Below are positions 1 to 12,900 of a stretch of DNA of 64,000 nt, piece after piece; positions within the stretch are counted from its first letter, which is position 1, and each line of letters opens with the position of its first letter. This stretch comes from Rhineura floridana (taxonomy: Eukaryota; Chordata; Lepidosauria; Squamata; Rhineuridae). Made by a program: the position numbers and the translations under genes. The notes below the pieces were generated by a model, which was not told where the DNA came from, did not search any database, and saw nothing but the letters and a program-made list of their open reading frames with translations. The stretch covers positions 221,487,943-221,551,942 of the forward strand of contig NC_084482.1 in NCBI RefSeq assembly GCF_030035675.1, read 5' to 3'.

Positions 1-230
1 CATGGAACATTCTCCCTACGTCAGGCCTCGTCTCTTTATATTTCCATGCCGTCGGTGAAGACATCTTTTTGGAAGGTGTTCGGAGGAAGACAGACCCGAA
101 ATTCCTGCTGGTTTTAATAGTTGTCATTCAGTGTTTTATTGTGTGTTTGGATAGACTGTGGGAGTTTTTTGGGATGTTTATATATTCTTATCTACTTCTT
201 CTTTATTATAAACTGTCCTGTCCAAAAAGG
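1..230 (+). mobile_element. Old L2-like LINE 3' remnant in unit head
   Basis: The stretch around the unit junction (text such as catggaacattctcc followed by a Ser/Arg-rich degenerate reading) resembles the degraded C-terminal coding end of vertebrate L2. The same piece lies at about 43410-43700 and 60570-60830, so it is older than the unit duplication. The assignment is tentative. Confidence 0.35.
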
Positions 231-828
231 TGACGTATAATTCACCTACATGACAATGAATAAGTAAATATCCACTAATAGCAGAGCTGTAAAAAAATGG
301 AAGAAAATAACGAACTGATAACAGAAACCAGCAATGCCCAATATTGCACCTCATCTTCCTCTCTTCCCTCCTGCAGTAGCAGAAGCAAGACAGGCGTGTG
401 CGTGTGTGATATACATAATAGTTTTTGCCGGCAGTTAGGTCTGACCAGGTGAACCAAGTGGCCAGAGATCCCAGCCAAGAATCTTTTTAGGTCTAGGAAT
501 ATCTAATGGCCGATCAAGAAAGGAAATCTTTATCAGTGTCTATGTATAATTAACACGTCTAATTTACTGTACTTTGTGGACATAGCCACATATCAGAACA
601 TAGGTCTTACACAGCACATACAAAGGGGATGTACGCTAACGTGTTGCATTTCAAAGGACAGCATAGGTCACATTGATTTCCATCTGAAAAGGAGTGATCT
701 CACCTTTGCTGCGTGTGGACCTTAACACTCAGAGCAGGTGGTTCTTTCTTCGACCAGTGTCACGGACAACTGGTAAAAATCCCCAAGGCTGTCTGTCTTT
801 TATAGCTCTAGTTTGTATCTATCTAAAC

Positions 829-964
829 CAGGGTTTCCCGACCTTTGAGCCACAGATGTTGTGGGACTACAACTCCCATCAGCCCCATCCAGCATGGCCA
901 ATGGTCAGGAATTATGGGAACTGTAGTCCAGCAACATCTGTGGACCAAAGGTTGGGAAACCCTG
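829..964. mobile_element. hAT-type MITE (unit A)
   Basis: A 136-bp near-palindrome starting CAGGGTTTCCC and ending GGGAAACCCTG. The inverted repeats extend about 55 bp inward and include the CTACAACTCCCAT-type core common in reptile hAT MITEs. It is flanked by the 8-bp duplication atctaaac (821-828) / atctagac (965-972), the target length of hAT transposons. It has no coding capacity. The matching site in the inverted head copy near 53395 is empty. Confidence 0.85.
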
Positions 965-972
965 ATCTAGAC

Positions 973-1870
973 TCTGTCAGTTCATGCTCATATTACTACT
1001 ATACTCTTGTTTCCATCATTTGAACTCTCATCCTAACCTGCATCTTGATGCTGATGTTGTATTCTAATAAGTTCTCCTGACTCACCCCTGTACAGCTTCA
1101 GCCATATATAGACATGATCATTGGCTGAATGCCCGGACTCCTTATAAAATGTTGATACTTTACGGGAAAGAATTTATTTTGGAACTACTGTAAACAAAAC
1201 TCAAAGGAAAAAAGACACTTTAACTGGCAGCTTGTCTTTTTACTCATGTTTTGGCTTGTATTGTTTGCGCTACTTTTCCACACATAATTCTATGTAAATC
1301 AATTATAAAGAATTGGAGATGGCCAATTTCTATAAATACAGGTGGCCTGTGACACAGTGAATTGCATCCACTGTTGCTGACTTTACTAGGTTCTGCCCTA
1401 GTAGTTTGCAGCCTACTAAGAAGCTGGCTTTACTAGGTTCACCCCCAACAGGCATTTCAAGATGAGCTTCATGCCCAGTGGACGCATGTTCACAAGTGCC
1501 AGACTGACCCTACTTGGTCCACACAACTCTGTTCTATTCACCGAGAGCAGGACTTACCAGATCAAAATTATACCTTTTCTTATCTATAAAAATCTCTGTT
1601 TGTAAGGGCTGAATATTTTCTGGTCAAAAGTAACTAGTCTTGTCTATTTCCTTCAAAGAGTCGGACCTCCATTCGTGTTGGGAAGAAAGAAAAGATCCCT
1701 TTATCCAGTATCCCAAAGATGCGACATCAACAGGTAGATGTTCAGCTGCGTTGAGGCCCCATTTTGGTTTGGAAATTGTAGGATTTTTCAGTTCCTGTGT
1801 AATATGATTCGTTGCAGATTAATTGACTCATCAGGGTGTGAGTTCTCCTGGAGAACATCTTAGATGTCTT
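973..1870. other. Unit-head spacer, nothing recognised
   Basis: AT-rich sequence repeated in units B and C. Reading frames are short and not preserved between the units. An inverted, diverged copy of part of it is found at 52850-53706. No gene, splice-bounded exon or known repeat was recognised. Confidence 0.6.
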
Positions 1871-1953
1871 TAAGAAGAGCCTGCTGGATCAGGCCAATGG
1901 CAGCATGCCTATAGGAAGCAAGCAAGCAGGACCTGAGTGCAACCCTTGCCCCG
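1871..1953 (-). mobile_element. CR1 LINE 3'-end fragment (unit A)
   Basis: The text aagagcctgctggatcaggc, followed by the caagcaggacctgagtgc segment, matches the 3' end of the long CR1 copies at 16571 and 28202 with an internal loss. The orientation is minus. It is shared with units B and C, so it predates the duplication. Confidence 0.7.
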
Positions 1954-2423
1954 TTGGGAGCACAGTGACTGTCTTAAAGCTGCAAAGTGCTCTCTGAAGT
2001 ACCCTTCCCCCTCCTTTCATTGAGCAGGGGGGGAGGGAAAAAAGGTGCCTTTCGGATGGGCTGCCTGCCAGAGAAGTCCCATGCACAGCCGATCTTTCTA
2101 AAAAGCAGTGGCTTCCGAAAGTGAACAGGCACCCACAGCCAAGCTGAGCCCTTGGCTCGCCACCCCACACTGCTTCTTTCAACTTCAGGAGCTGAATGGG
2201 GCTGCTTCACAGAGCAGTGCTGGGAGGGAGAAGTGATTTCCATTCATTGGAAACAGCTTCCCCTTCCTTGAGCAAAGCCCCCTCTAACCGCTGATCAGCT
2301 GACTGGCAGGTGCAAGTGCGCCCCAGTCCAGCAAAGGAGCAATTGGCAGCCCATTTCAAGGTCCTGGTGGTTCTTTTGAAGCCTCACCTTTATCTGCCGC
2401 ACATCTGATGTCAGATCGGAGGG

Positions 2424-2819
2424 TGGTGCCTTTATGTCCTCCCTGTAGACTTCCCATTCGCATCTGATCAGGCACTGTGAGGATGCTGGACTAGATAGGC
2501 CTGTGGTCTGATTCCACAGGGCTGTTCTGAGGAAGAGCCGCTAGGTTGAAGTTCCTTTTCTACCTGCTGAGGAATCCCCCAAATTAAGATGGCTGGATTG
2601 GTTTCCACAGAGCCCCTGAGTTGAGATTTATGTACACCTCCAGGCAACTGGTCAGGAGGATAACTTGGGTCCCTGTACTAATCAGTTCCCGATCTAAAAT
2701 CTTTGTTTGCTTTGGGGAGGAGAGGATAATTTGGGAATGTCAAAACTAGGCTTCACCTCTTGGCTGGAAGAGCATGATCCAGTTGTATGTGGCTCTGATG
2801 AAAGGGAGAGATCAGTAGG
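2424..2819. repeat. Old internal duplication, copy 1 (unit A)
   Basis: This stretch is clearly similar to 4337-4787 in the same orientation. Shared landmarks are gtagacttcccat, gctggattggtttccacag and gagagatcagt. The pair is far more diverged than units A and B are from each other, so it is an older duplication. No coding function was seen. Confidence 0.7.
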
Positions 2820-3706
2820 TATGGACTTGAAAGATGACTCAGGGAAGCTGTAGAAGGATTTCACAACACTGAATCTTGGTGGTCTCCAGGAACCCAGAGG
2901 GAGTACCCCAACACCTCAAATACCCCACGCTTCCCCCACATAGGTGTAGGGTTGGCAATAGCGTGTGCTATGTGTCTTTGAAGCACTCTCTATTTTCAGC
3001 AGTAATCAAAAGTGTGACATCAAATATAAATGCTTTATTAAAAGAGGAAAGAGGAAAATTACAAGCATGCACACTTGCTCTCAGATCAGCAAAGCTTCTC
3101 CAATGGATCCTTAGCAGCAATGAAGTAGCTTGTAGGCATGAAAGATCTTCCTTACTCTGCCTGCTGAGGAACTCAGCAGAGGGGCACCCCCATGCTCCAA
3201 AAGCAATGCCCAGGCTGCTGGGACTAAGTGCTAGCTCAGAGAACATAGGATCCGCCTCTGGATGGTCAGGGAGTGATGACGTGTTCTTTATATACCCTCA
3301 CGGATGTTCCCCCCTCCTACTTAAAGATGTTTTAATGTCAAATCTCTGAAATTAGTTGGTCACTAGCCTTCCACATCTCCTTCTTTCCTGGAAAGTGTCT
3401 GCCCTGACTACATAAGTTGTTTTCAAAGTGCACACTTGTTCGACTTTTTGAAATTAAACTTTGTGGTTTCTGTCTCCTTTTGGTTTTGCTATTTGTGACC
3501 TTCGGGACTTTCTAAACCTCAAATATCAATCATTGGTGACCCAAAGTGACCTGCTCTTTTAAAGCTTTTCCCTAACAAATACTGATGCCATTTTATGATT
3601 AATTGAAACCTATAGAAACCCTAAAGTTATAATCTCTGTTTAATCAGTACCACTCTATTGGCATTATATTAGCATTTAAAGCATCTTCCTTTCTTGCACG
3701 TGCGTC
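2820..3706. other. Unit-head spacer with partial minisatellite monomer
   Basis: No gene recognised. A partial monomer of the 86-bp repeat described at 3707 lies at about 3343-3391. Frames of up to 157 codons (2876-3349) are not kept in unit B and look fortuitous. Confidence 0.6.
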
Positions 3707-3855
3707 CCAGGTTACCTTCCTCAGTTTATCCAGGATGTCTCCCTTTCATCTCTGAAATTAGTTGGTCACTAGCCTTCCACATCACCTTCTTTCCAGGTTA
3801 CCTTCCTCAGTTTAGCTTTCTTGGAGCAAACCAGGATGTCTCCCTTTGCAATCCT
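3707..3855. repeat. 86-bp minisatellite, about 1.7 monomers (unit A)
   Basis: Monomers begin ccaggttaccttcctcag at 3707 and 3793, a period of exactly 86 bp. The second monomer is interrupted by unrelated bases (gctttcttggagcaaa). Unit B has monomer starts at 47159, 47245, 47331 and 47417, so copy number changed after the units separated. 86 is not a multiple of three, and no coding role is suggested. Confidence 0.85.
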
Positions 3856-4021
3856 CCAGCTTGCTACTGTGCTTTGCATAGAGACATTTAAAATTTCTTG
3901 TAACGAATTCACTCTTGCTTGCATTCATTTGTAAATTACTCCCTATATATGATGAAGCTTCATCTCCTTTGAAACTAGATTTTATAGAGTTTAAATCATT
4001 TGAACATTGACATGAAATCGA

Positions 4022-4297
4022 GCCTTCAGTGTCATCGGCCCAGTTCTCTGGAAAGCTCTGCCAACAGAGGTTCAGCAGGCGTCTTCTGTTTTAACTTCGA
4101 AGCGCCTGCTGAAAACCTTTCTGTGCCACCAGGCAGGCAATTAAGAGCATGCTCTTTTCACAACACTTGACCTTTGTTTGTATTGTATATTTGATGTTTT
4201 TAATTTATCGTGGTTGCCTTTTCTTAACGTGTTGTAAACTGCTTTGACGTTTCTAATGAAATAGCGGTATACAAAGAGCCTATAAATGAATAAATAG
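4022..4297 (+). mobile_element. L2 LINE 3'-end fragment (unit A)
   Basis: A degraded L2 C-terminal coding end and 3' UTR ending in tataaatgaataaata, with the L2-like gttgtaaactgctttgacg and gcggtatacaaag text. The orientation is plus. The same fragment is at 47643-47922 in unit B, so it is ancestral to the array. Confidence 0.65.
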
Positions 4298-4336
4298 ATG
4301 TGATATCTCTGGAATCAGAAAAACAGCTGGAGCTAA

Positions 4337-4787
4337 GTGATGCCTTCATGTGCTCCCTGTAGACTTCCCATCTGCATCCACTTTGGCACTGTGAGGATGC
4401 TGGAATAGATAGGCCTGTGGTCTGATCCAGCCAGGCTGTTCATATAAGGAGGGAGAATGGCATCCAGGTTGAAGTTTCCTTCCCATCTGCTGAGAAATCC
4501 CCCAAATTAAGATAGCTGGATTGGTTTCCACAGTGTCACTGAATTGAGATTTTTGAACAGTTTCTTGTCCACAAGAGACATTTGGATCTACATGTCCCTG
4601 TGCTATTCATCTCCAGGAGATCTAAGATCGTTCTTTGTTTTGGAGAGAGGAGAATAATTTCAGTTCAGAATTAATTAGCTTATCTGTATCTTTGAAAGAA
4701 ATGTCAAACCTGGGCTTAGTCTCTTGGCTAGAAGAACAAGATCTAATTGTACAGGGCTTTGATGAAGGGGAGAGATCAGTCGGGCAT
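4337..4787. repeat. Old internal duplication, copy 2 (unit A)
   Basis: Diverged partner of 2424-2819. It includes the typical reptile interspersed-repeat text gaggatgctggaatagatag, so part of the similarity could come from a shared CR1/SINE end; however, the match continues about 300 bp beyond that segment. Confidence 0.6.
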
Positions 4788-5289
4788 TCCCCTTTCGGTT
4801 CAGAGCATCATTGCAAACTCGTGTAGTGTTGGTCTTTGGCCATCCCTGTCTTAGCTCAGCTAAGTTTAATCCCTTGAATCTTCAGGTGGAATTTAGAAGT
4901 GTCTTTATCTGAAAACCTGCAGCGCAGCTGCCAGCCAGTATTGACAGTACTGACCTCGAGGGACCAGGGTCTGATTCAGTATATCACAACTTCATTTGTT
5001 CCTATATTCCTGTCTGACCAGCTGTTTTGACTGCAGTCAAATTATTAAGAATCAAGGAGAAGTGAGCTGTGCCCAGTTTGTCCTGTTCTGCAGTCTTGCT
5101 GCCCTTCTCTTCCCCCACACCCCACTTTTCATTCCATACTATTTTAGAAATATATATCACAGTTGTATGGCAGTAGGAGGAAAATCCAGACAAATCTGGG
5201 CTTAATGACATCAAGTGTTATATGGACCTGAAAGGAATTTATGTTGCTGTGTGAGACTGTAGGATATTCAGGTAACCTTGCTTTCATCT
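4788..5289. other. Spacer, nothing recognised
   Basis: Unit-head spacer preceding LINE Y. It is present in unit B at 48407-48912. No gene or repeat was recognised. Confidence 0.5.
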
Positions 5290-5305
5290 GGCCATGCAAA
5301 GATAA

Positions 5306-6720
5306 CGTAAAATCTTTATTACGGTCCAAGACCAGCGGTATAATTACGGATCCTCTGAATATCAGAGTGGAGATAGAATACAATACAGTATCATTGCAGT
5401 GAGAAAGCTAAAAAGCTAAAACCGGGTCCACATAGTAATCTAGCTAAAACCTTCATCTAATAGACATCGCATTAGGTCCCTCCTGTGAGCCATAGCAGCT
5501 GTGCAGAACGAGGCGACCTCAGACTGATCCGTGATTCTGAATCTGCCATTAAATATTGTAAAATCATAGCTTCTGGGCTCAGAGGAAGATTAGATAAAAG
5601 TGGGGAGATGAACTTAAGGCGGAGATCTGAATAAAAAGGGCAGCAAAGTAGTACAAGGTTCACTGTCTCCACCGCATCTGCTCCACAGGGGCAAGTTCGA
5701 TCATAATTATCAACGCCCCTGTATCTACCATCCATAGTGCCGAGGGCAGAACATTGAATCGTGCCAGGGTAAAAGCTCTCCTGAGTTTTGGGGTAGATAA
5801 ACTTGGAATGTAAGTGGCCAAGTTACAGGGATTTACATTAATACTGCATTGTGAATAAGCGGCAACTAGGCTCATGTTGTTCTGATACTCAACATCTTTG
5901 AGGTGTTGGATGATTGTTGTGTTAGCGGTCGTATGGCCTAGGGCACCAATCGCTGGGAGCGAAAAACCGAGAGTTCCGAGTTTGTGAACCATTACCCGTT
6001 GCCATTGAGATTGGAAGGAATCTTCCAAAGTTAATGGGGACAATCCAGTGGGTAAAAATAGCAGCTTCATCTAGTAGTTAAATTTTAATATCCAAGCGTG
6101 GGTCTCAATCAGAAGGGCACCTAATTCCAAGCATAAGGTCACACTGGGGACACATCTCAGAGCGCCCAAAACAGACCTCATGAATTTAGATTGTACCCTC
6201 TCCAACAATGCGTAATTGCCTGCACTACAAATTTGGGTCCCGTAAAGCAGTTGAGGAAGCACCTTGGCGTTGAATACCTGGACTGCTGCCGGAATGTACT
6301 GACCGCCCTTTGTATAAAAGAAGGTCAGTAAAGCTCTGGCTGATTTCTGTGCAGTCGCAGCAGACTGGACAAAATGCGCATTCCAAGAACCTAAGGGATG
6401 GAATGCAATGCCAAGGTAACTGAAGGCGTTGACTTGGTCAATAATATGGTTGTCAATTTGCCAGCGGTGTTTATGTCTACTTTTGGCAAAAACTAAAACC
6501 TTGCATTTCGCATAGTTAATTCTCAAAAGTTCATCCACACAAAAGGAGGCAAGTTCTCTTAAGAGATGACATAAGCCCACCTGCGTTTGGCATAACAGGG
6601 CAATGTCGTCGGCATATAGAAGGCAGGTTAAGTGTCTCCTTGCCAAGACAGGAGGGTGAGAGTTTACTGCCAACAGGCGTTTTGTCAGCGAGTTTATATA
6701 GATATTGAATAGGGAGGGAG
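5306..6720 (-). mobile_element. LINE Y: 5'-truncated non-LTR retrotransposon (unit A)
   Basis: A minus-strand LINE of about 1.4 kb flanked by the 16-bp duplication ggccatgcaaagataa (5290-5305 and 6721-6736). The 5' truncation falls inside the reverse transcriptase just before a PSLFNIYINSL motif. The catalytic LLYADDIALL motif follows, then a thumb and C-terminal region with a CPCGADAVETV cysteine motif near 5680. The reading frame is broken several times (about 6071, 5660 and 5472). The 3' end reads GGTCTTGGACCGTAATAAAG and has no long poly-A. The clade is not certain; a Vingi-, CR1- or L2-like element is possible. Identical ends in unit B show it inserted before the unit duplication, in the intron just upstream of the zinc-finger exon. 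Confidence 0.85.
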
Positions 6721-6861
6721 GGCCATGCAAAGATAAAAGGGGGAGAATTATGGAGATGTAAAAATAGAGAAGCAGATAATTGGGCTTCATCTGTGATGAA
6801 ATGCTTTGTTTTTGCCTTGAAATTCCAATGTGTTTTTTTCAACCCTCTTCCCCCTCAGCAG

Positions 6862-8159
6862 GTGACCGGCAGAATGAGAATTATAGAAAACCACAGATGG
6901 TGCCACTGGTAATAGCCAAGACTGAGAGTCAAAAAGAGATATTTGGAAATCACAGGGGACCAAAATCATCTGAAAGAAAGCAGCCAAAGAATGGGAGCAA
7001 GAAATCCTCTACTTGTCATAGTTTTCATCAAAGAACACACACCGGAGAAAAACCATTTAAATGCATGGAATTTGGAAAGAGCTTCAGTGTAAAAACTAGC
7101 CTTACTTCACATCACAGAACCCACACAGGGGAGAAACCATTTAAATGCAGGGAATGTGGAAAAAGCTTTACTCGGAACGATCATCTTACTTCACATAAAA
7201 GAACCCACACAGGAGAGAAACCTTTTAAATGCAGAGAGTGTGAAAAGAGCTTCAGTCTAAGCAGTAGCCTTAAATTACATCACCGAAAACACACAGGGGA
7301 GAAACCATTTAAATGCATGGTGTGTGGAAAGAGCTTCAGTCAGAGCAGTGACCTTACTTTGCATCAAAGAACCCACACAGGGGAGAAGCCATTTAAATGC
7401 AAAGAGTGTGGAAAGAGCTTCAGTCAGAGTGGTAACCTTACATTACATGAAAGAACACACACAGGGGAGAAACCATTTAAATGCATGGAGTGTGGACAGG
7501 GCTTTAGTCAGAGAAGTAAGCTTACTTCACATCAAAGAACCCACCCAGGGGAGAAGCCATTTAAATGTAAGGAGTGTGGAAAGAACTTCAGTCATGGCGG
7601 TCACCTTACATCGCATCAAAGAACCCATACAGGGGAGAAGCCATTTAAATGCAGTGAGTGTGGAAAGAGCTTCAGTGTAAGCAGTAGCCTTACTTCGCAT
7701 CACAGAACCCACACAGTGGAGAAACCATTTAAATGCAGGGAATGTGGAAAAAGCTTTACTCAGAACAATCATCTTACTTCACATCAAAGAACCCACACAG
7801 GAGAGAAACCTTTTAAATGTATGGAGTGTGGAAAGAGCTTCAGTGTAAGCAATAAACTTATTTTACATCAGAGAACTCACACAGGGGAGAAGCCATTTAA
7901 ATGCAAGCAGTGTGGAAAGAGCTTTAGACACAAGCGGTACCTTACAGTACATGAAAGAACCCACACTGGAGAAAAACCATTTAAATGCAGTGAGTGCGGA
8001 AAGAGCTTCAGTGTAAGCAGTAGCCTGAAATTACATCACCGAACACACACAGGGGAGAAACCATTTAAATGTATGGAGTGTGGAAAGAGCTTCAGTGTAA
8101 GCAATAATATGGTTGTCAATTTGCCAGCGGTGTTTATGTCTACTTTTGGCGAAAACTAA
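6862..8159 (+). CDS. KZFP zinc-finger exon A1, truncated with LINE-derived tail
   Basis: Terminal exon of a C2H2 zinc-finger gene, likely a nuclear DNA-binding repressor if joined to KRAB. A polypyrimidine tract and ccccctcagcag precede the exon; starting at 6862 gives phase 1, which fits the phase-1 donor of the KRAB-A exons in this array. An acidic/basic linker ([11 protein letters not shown], later [11 protein letters not shown]) is followed by C2H2 fingers joined by HTGEKPFKC linkers. There are 12 fingers plus a partial 13th. Finger 1 has lost its second cysteine (CMEF). After the start of finger 13 the frame runs into antisense LINE Y (from about 8107) and adds [15 protein letters not shown] before a stop. 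The exon arose by a 1.66-kb tandem duplication, so it now lies 5' of the longer exon A2. The KRAB exon that would serve it is outside the window. It may be a decoy or dead copy. Confidence 0.72.
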
Positions 8160-8455
8160 AACCTTGCATTTCGCATAGTTAATTCTCAAAAGTTCATCCA
8201 CACAAAAGGAGGCAAGTTCTCTTAAGAGATGACATAAGCCCACCTGCGTTTGGCATAACAGGGCAATGTCGTCGGCATATAGAAGACAGGTTAAGTGTCT
8301 CCTTGCCAAGACAGGAGGGTGAGAGTTTACTGCCGACAGGCGTTTTGTCAGCGAGTTTATATAGATATTGAATAGGGAGGGAGGGCCATGCAAAGATAAA
8401 AGGGGGAGAATTATGGAGATGCAAAAATAGAGAAGCAGATAATTGGGCTTCATCT
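8102..8455 (-). repeat. Second copy of LINE Y end plus intron, made by partial duplication
   Basis: This segment repeats 6439-6789: LINE Y to 8383, its target-site copy at 8384-8399, then host intron. It joins finger 13 of exon A1 at a six-base overlap, caataa (8102-8107), which is shared by the finger sequence and LINE Y. The duplicated length is 1663 bp. It ends where LINE X inserted, in the target tgggcttcatct. Confidence 0.88.
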
Positions 8456-9959
8456 AGTGTAAGTCACTTTATTTGCTGTCAAAGACCCATAATACAAGGT
8501 AAAATACAAGAGAAAAAAATAAAATACATGGTTAAACTGTTTTGTACTATATACAGAAATCAGAGTGGAAATAATTCGCAGGCTAGACAGACTACAGCTT
8601 TGGAGTGGGCCAACGTGACATGAGATGGATTAAAGCCTGCCCGAGGGTTGGAATTGGGCATTGGACTGTTTGTTTTGGTTATTACTTTTGACTAAGGTCA
8701 TGGACATGGAACAATAATATGTATTTCTGGGTATAGGGTACTGACATTGGAAATTACTCCAGGAACTTGTGCTGTTCTGGGGGAGGAATTTGGTTTTATC
8801 TTCCGACTTGTGGTCGGAGAGCCCAATTCTTCGGGTTGCAGGAAGCGCATCTCAAGCCAAGAAGAGCTAGTTGATGGCTTGGATACACCCGGAATCGGAT
8901 CATAATGTTGGGGTCTAAGTATCTTCCTTCCTTTATCTGGGGTTAGGGGTCTATTAATATTGCTTGATAGCAAACTGTGTGAAAGAGATTGGTTTGTCAT
9001 AGTTCTAGACGGAGATTTGTTAAAATTATCTGAAACTAAAGGGAAGGCTTGGGGGGAATCAGCTCTGTTTGATTCGGAGCATCGCTTTGTTAAGCTTTGG
9101 ATAAGATAAGCCAATCTCTTAGTAATTCCTTCCTGATCTGGTTTAGGTAGACGGTCATAAGATTCCATAAGGAGGAGCTCTTCATGATCTAGTCCCTCCT
9201 GCCAGTGAAGTTGAAGTTGGCATTGGGCCGGGGGGTTAGTCCGAATGGGGAGCTCCTGACTATTCTGACTAGTAGGGGGTGTCTGGGGCCGAGATCTTTC
9301 TTCCCTTGATTGCAGGAGGGAGCGGTTAAGCAGTGAATTAAATGGAGCCTTATTTACAAAGTAGCGATGAATCCGGATACCATGGGTATAGAGGTCTTCT
9401 CTAATTTTGTAAATCTGTTCGGCGATAAATATCAATTGGAAGGTGAAAATGACACGTTTTTCGGGAAATTGTGAATAGAGATAAGACACATGCTTAACGC
9501 AGTTCTTGTATGGAATGTTCGGAGAGTAAAGTCTAAGGCAGGACTTACATGTTTTATCCATGTAGTCGATCTCTGCTCCAATTGCGTAGGTAAGAATGTT
9601 ACTGCTAATTTGTCTCTCGCCAATTGCAAGTTCCAGTTTGAGGCGTTGCAGAATCTGTCCGGAAGTAGGTGGGCATCGGTAGATTCATTGATATCTGAAA
9701 TCCTGGATCCATTCTCTGACGTTTCTGTGCTGGGCTCTATTAAGGATTTAGTTTTCTTTCTTTTTTTTTAATAATTTTTATTCAAATTTTTCAAAAAACA
9801 AACAAAACAAAGTCAAAAAAACATAACAATACAACAGAAAATAAAAATAAAATAGTTGACTTCCGATTTGTCGCAGATCAGCTATAGGTATATAGTATAC
9901 ATCAAACCTGTCCCTTAATGTATACATACAGAATCCCTTTTCTCCATAGGCTGTCTTAA

Positions 9960-12900
9960 TTAATCGTCAAATCCCAGTATCATCATTTTATTTTGATCTT
10001 TCAACAAAAAGTCTAAGAGAGGCTTCCATTCCTTAAGAAATGTATCTGTCGATTTTTCTCTAAGTAAACACGTCAATTTATCCATTTCTACTAAGTCCAT
10101 TAATTTCAATAGCCATTCTTCCATTGTTGGTGTTGATTCCATTTTCCACTTTTGTGCATATAATAATCTTGCTGCCGTAATCATATATAATATTATTCTT
10201 CCATATTTCTTTTCTATTTGTTTATCCATAAAACCCAATAAAAAAAATTCTGGTTTTGACTGAATATTTATCTTTAGAATTTTTTGCATCTTCCTACCTA
10301 TCTGTGCCCAAAATGATTTTGCCTTTTTACACAGCCACCACATATGATAAAATGATCCTTCTTGTTGTTTACATTTCCAACAAACATTAGAAACATTACT
10401 ATACATTTTTGACAACTTTTCTGGAGTCATGTACCAACGGTACATCATTTTATAAAAATTTTCTTTAAGATTATAGCATAGTGTAAATTTCAAGCCTTTT
10501 TTCCACATATTTTCCCATTGATCCATTTGTATGTTATAACCAAAAATTTTTGCCCACTTTACCATACACTCTTTTACTTGTTCTTCCTCCATATCCATTT
10601 TCAGTAAGAGTTTATACATTTTCGCAATTATATTTTCATCATTTGTACACAATCCTATTTCAAAAGCAGATTTACTTATTTCAAACCCATACATTTTCTT
10701 GTCCATTTTATATCTTTCTAACAATTGTAAGTAGGCAAACCATTGAAAACTATATCCTTCCTTTGTCAGTTGTTCTCTCTCTTTCATTATATATTCTCCA
10801 TGTACATTTTCTAATAGTTCTTGATAAGTTGACCATTTCTCTTTTCCAGCCATTTCTCTTCTGTAAAACGCTTCTTGACTTGAGACACATAATGGTATTT
10901 TCGAATAAAACCTTGGTTTATATCTATTCCATATTTTCAACAGAGGACGTCTTATAAAATGATTGTTAAAGTCTACATTTACTTTTACTTTGTCATACCA
11001 TAGATATCCATGCCATCCCCACTTCAAATTATGGCCCTCCAAATCCAATAGTCTTTTATTCCTCAATAAGATCCATTCCTTTATCCAGACTAGACAGCAG
11101 GCAGCAAAATAAAGTCTCAAATTTGGTAATCCCAGTCCTCCTCTTTCTTTGGCATCTTGTAGTAGTTTAAATTTAACTCTTGGTTTTTTTCCTTGCCATA
11201 CAAATTTAGAGATATCTTTTTGCCATTGTTTAAAAGGTAAATCAGAGGATATTACAGGTATTGTTTGAAACAAAAACATCATTCTCGGTAATACATTCAT
11301 TTTTATCACAGATATTCTACCCATTAATGACAGTTGTAGTTTATCCCATCTTAGCAAATCTTTCTTAATCTCTGTCCATAATTTTTCATAATTATTATGA
11401 AACAACTTTGAGTTTTTATTTGTCATAATGATACCTAAATATTTCAACTTTTTCTCTATTGTAAAATCTGTCTTGTCCATTAACTCTTTCTGTTCCCTTA
11501 AAGTTAAATTTTTCACCAACATCTTTGTTTTTTGATTGTTGATCTTAAATCCTGCTAACGGTCCAAATTCTTTTAATTTGTCCATCAATACATTAATTCC
11601 TTCCAGAGGGTTTTCTAGTACAATTATCAAATCATCAGCAAATGCTCTCAATTTATATTCTTTTTTTATCTTTAATCCTGAAATTCTTTTATCTTGCCTT
11701 ATATCTCTAAGCAGCACTTCTAAGACCAGAATAAATAAAAGGGGAGATAAAGGACATCCCTGTCTTGTACCCTTTTGTATTTCACATGAATCCGTTAAAT
11801 CTCCGTTAACAATTATCTGAGCCTTCTGAGATGTATAAATCGATCTAATCCATTTTATAAAATTGTCTCCAAAATCCATTTGCTCCAAAACCTGAAACAT
11901 AAATTTCCAATTCAAATTATCAAATGCTTTTTCAGCATCTAAAAAAATCAAAGCTGCTTGTTTATCATTTCGTTGTTCTAAATATTCCAAGACATTCAAG
12001 ACATTCCTGACGTTGTCACGTAATTGTCTTTTAGGTAAAAACCCTGATTGATCTTCCTGAATAAATTGTTTTTTCAATCTTTCCGCCAAGATCATTGTAA
12101 AAATTTTATAGTCATTGTTCAATAGAGATATTGGTCGATAGTTTTTTGTTTTAGTTAAATCTTGCTCCTCTTTAGGTATTAATGTTATATTAGCATTTTT
12201 CCAACTATCCGGTATCTTTCCCTCTTGCAGAATAAAATTCATTGTAGACTGTAAAGGTAGTAAGAGTTCTTCCTCCAAACATTTATAATACATTACAGAT
12301 AACCCATCTGGTCCTGGTGCCTTTCCTAATTTAATTTTGTTTATAGCTTCAGATATCTCTCTGGACGTAATAGGGCCATTAATAGCTTGTCTCTGAAAGT
12401 CTGTAATTTTAGGCAAATTCTGTTTAGATATATACTCTTCTATTTTTTCAGATGGAATTTCCTGACATTTGTACAATGTTGAGTAATATTGATGAAAAAT
12501 CTTTTTGATTTTTACATTATCTGTCAACGTCTCATCTCCTTCTTGTATCTTTAAAATAATATTTTTTGACGTTCTTTTCTTAATTTATATGCTAACCATT
12601 TCCCAGGTTTATTTGCAAATTCAAAAGTCCTTTGTTTAGCAAAATTTAGTTTTCTTTCAATTTCTCTAACTGTCAGCATTGATACTTGCTTTTGTAACAT
12701 TTTAATTTGATTTACAATAGAAACTTTAGTTGGATTCTTTTTCAATTCTTCCTCTTTTTGTTTTATTTCTTCCAAAATTAATTGCATTTTCTGTTGTTTC
12801 TTTTTTTTTAATTCAGAGTTACATTTAATAAAATATCCCCTCATCAATGCCTTACTTGTATCCCAAACGATATTTTCACTTGTTCCTTTATGTAAATTAT

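Noticed and set aside
694-1023. 109-codon frame in the unit heads (also at 61296)
   Set aside because: It runs through the hAT MITE, is shortened in unit B, and has no domain or splice context.
2876-3349. 157-codon frame in the head spacer
   Set aside because: Unit B keeps only fragments of it because of indels; no domain and no splice sites of note.
7324-7680. Long alternate-frame readings rich in [10 protein letters not shown] across the finger exons
   Set aside because: They are the finger repeats read in another frame, starting at the ATG hidden in each linker; real coding is in the C2H2 frame.
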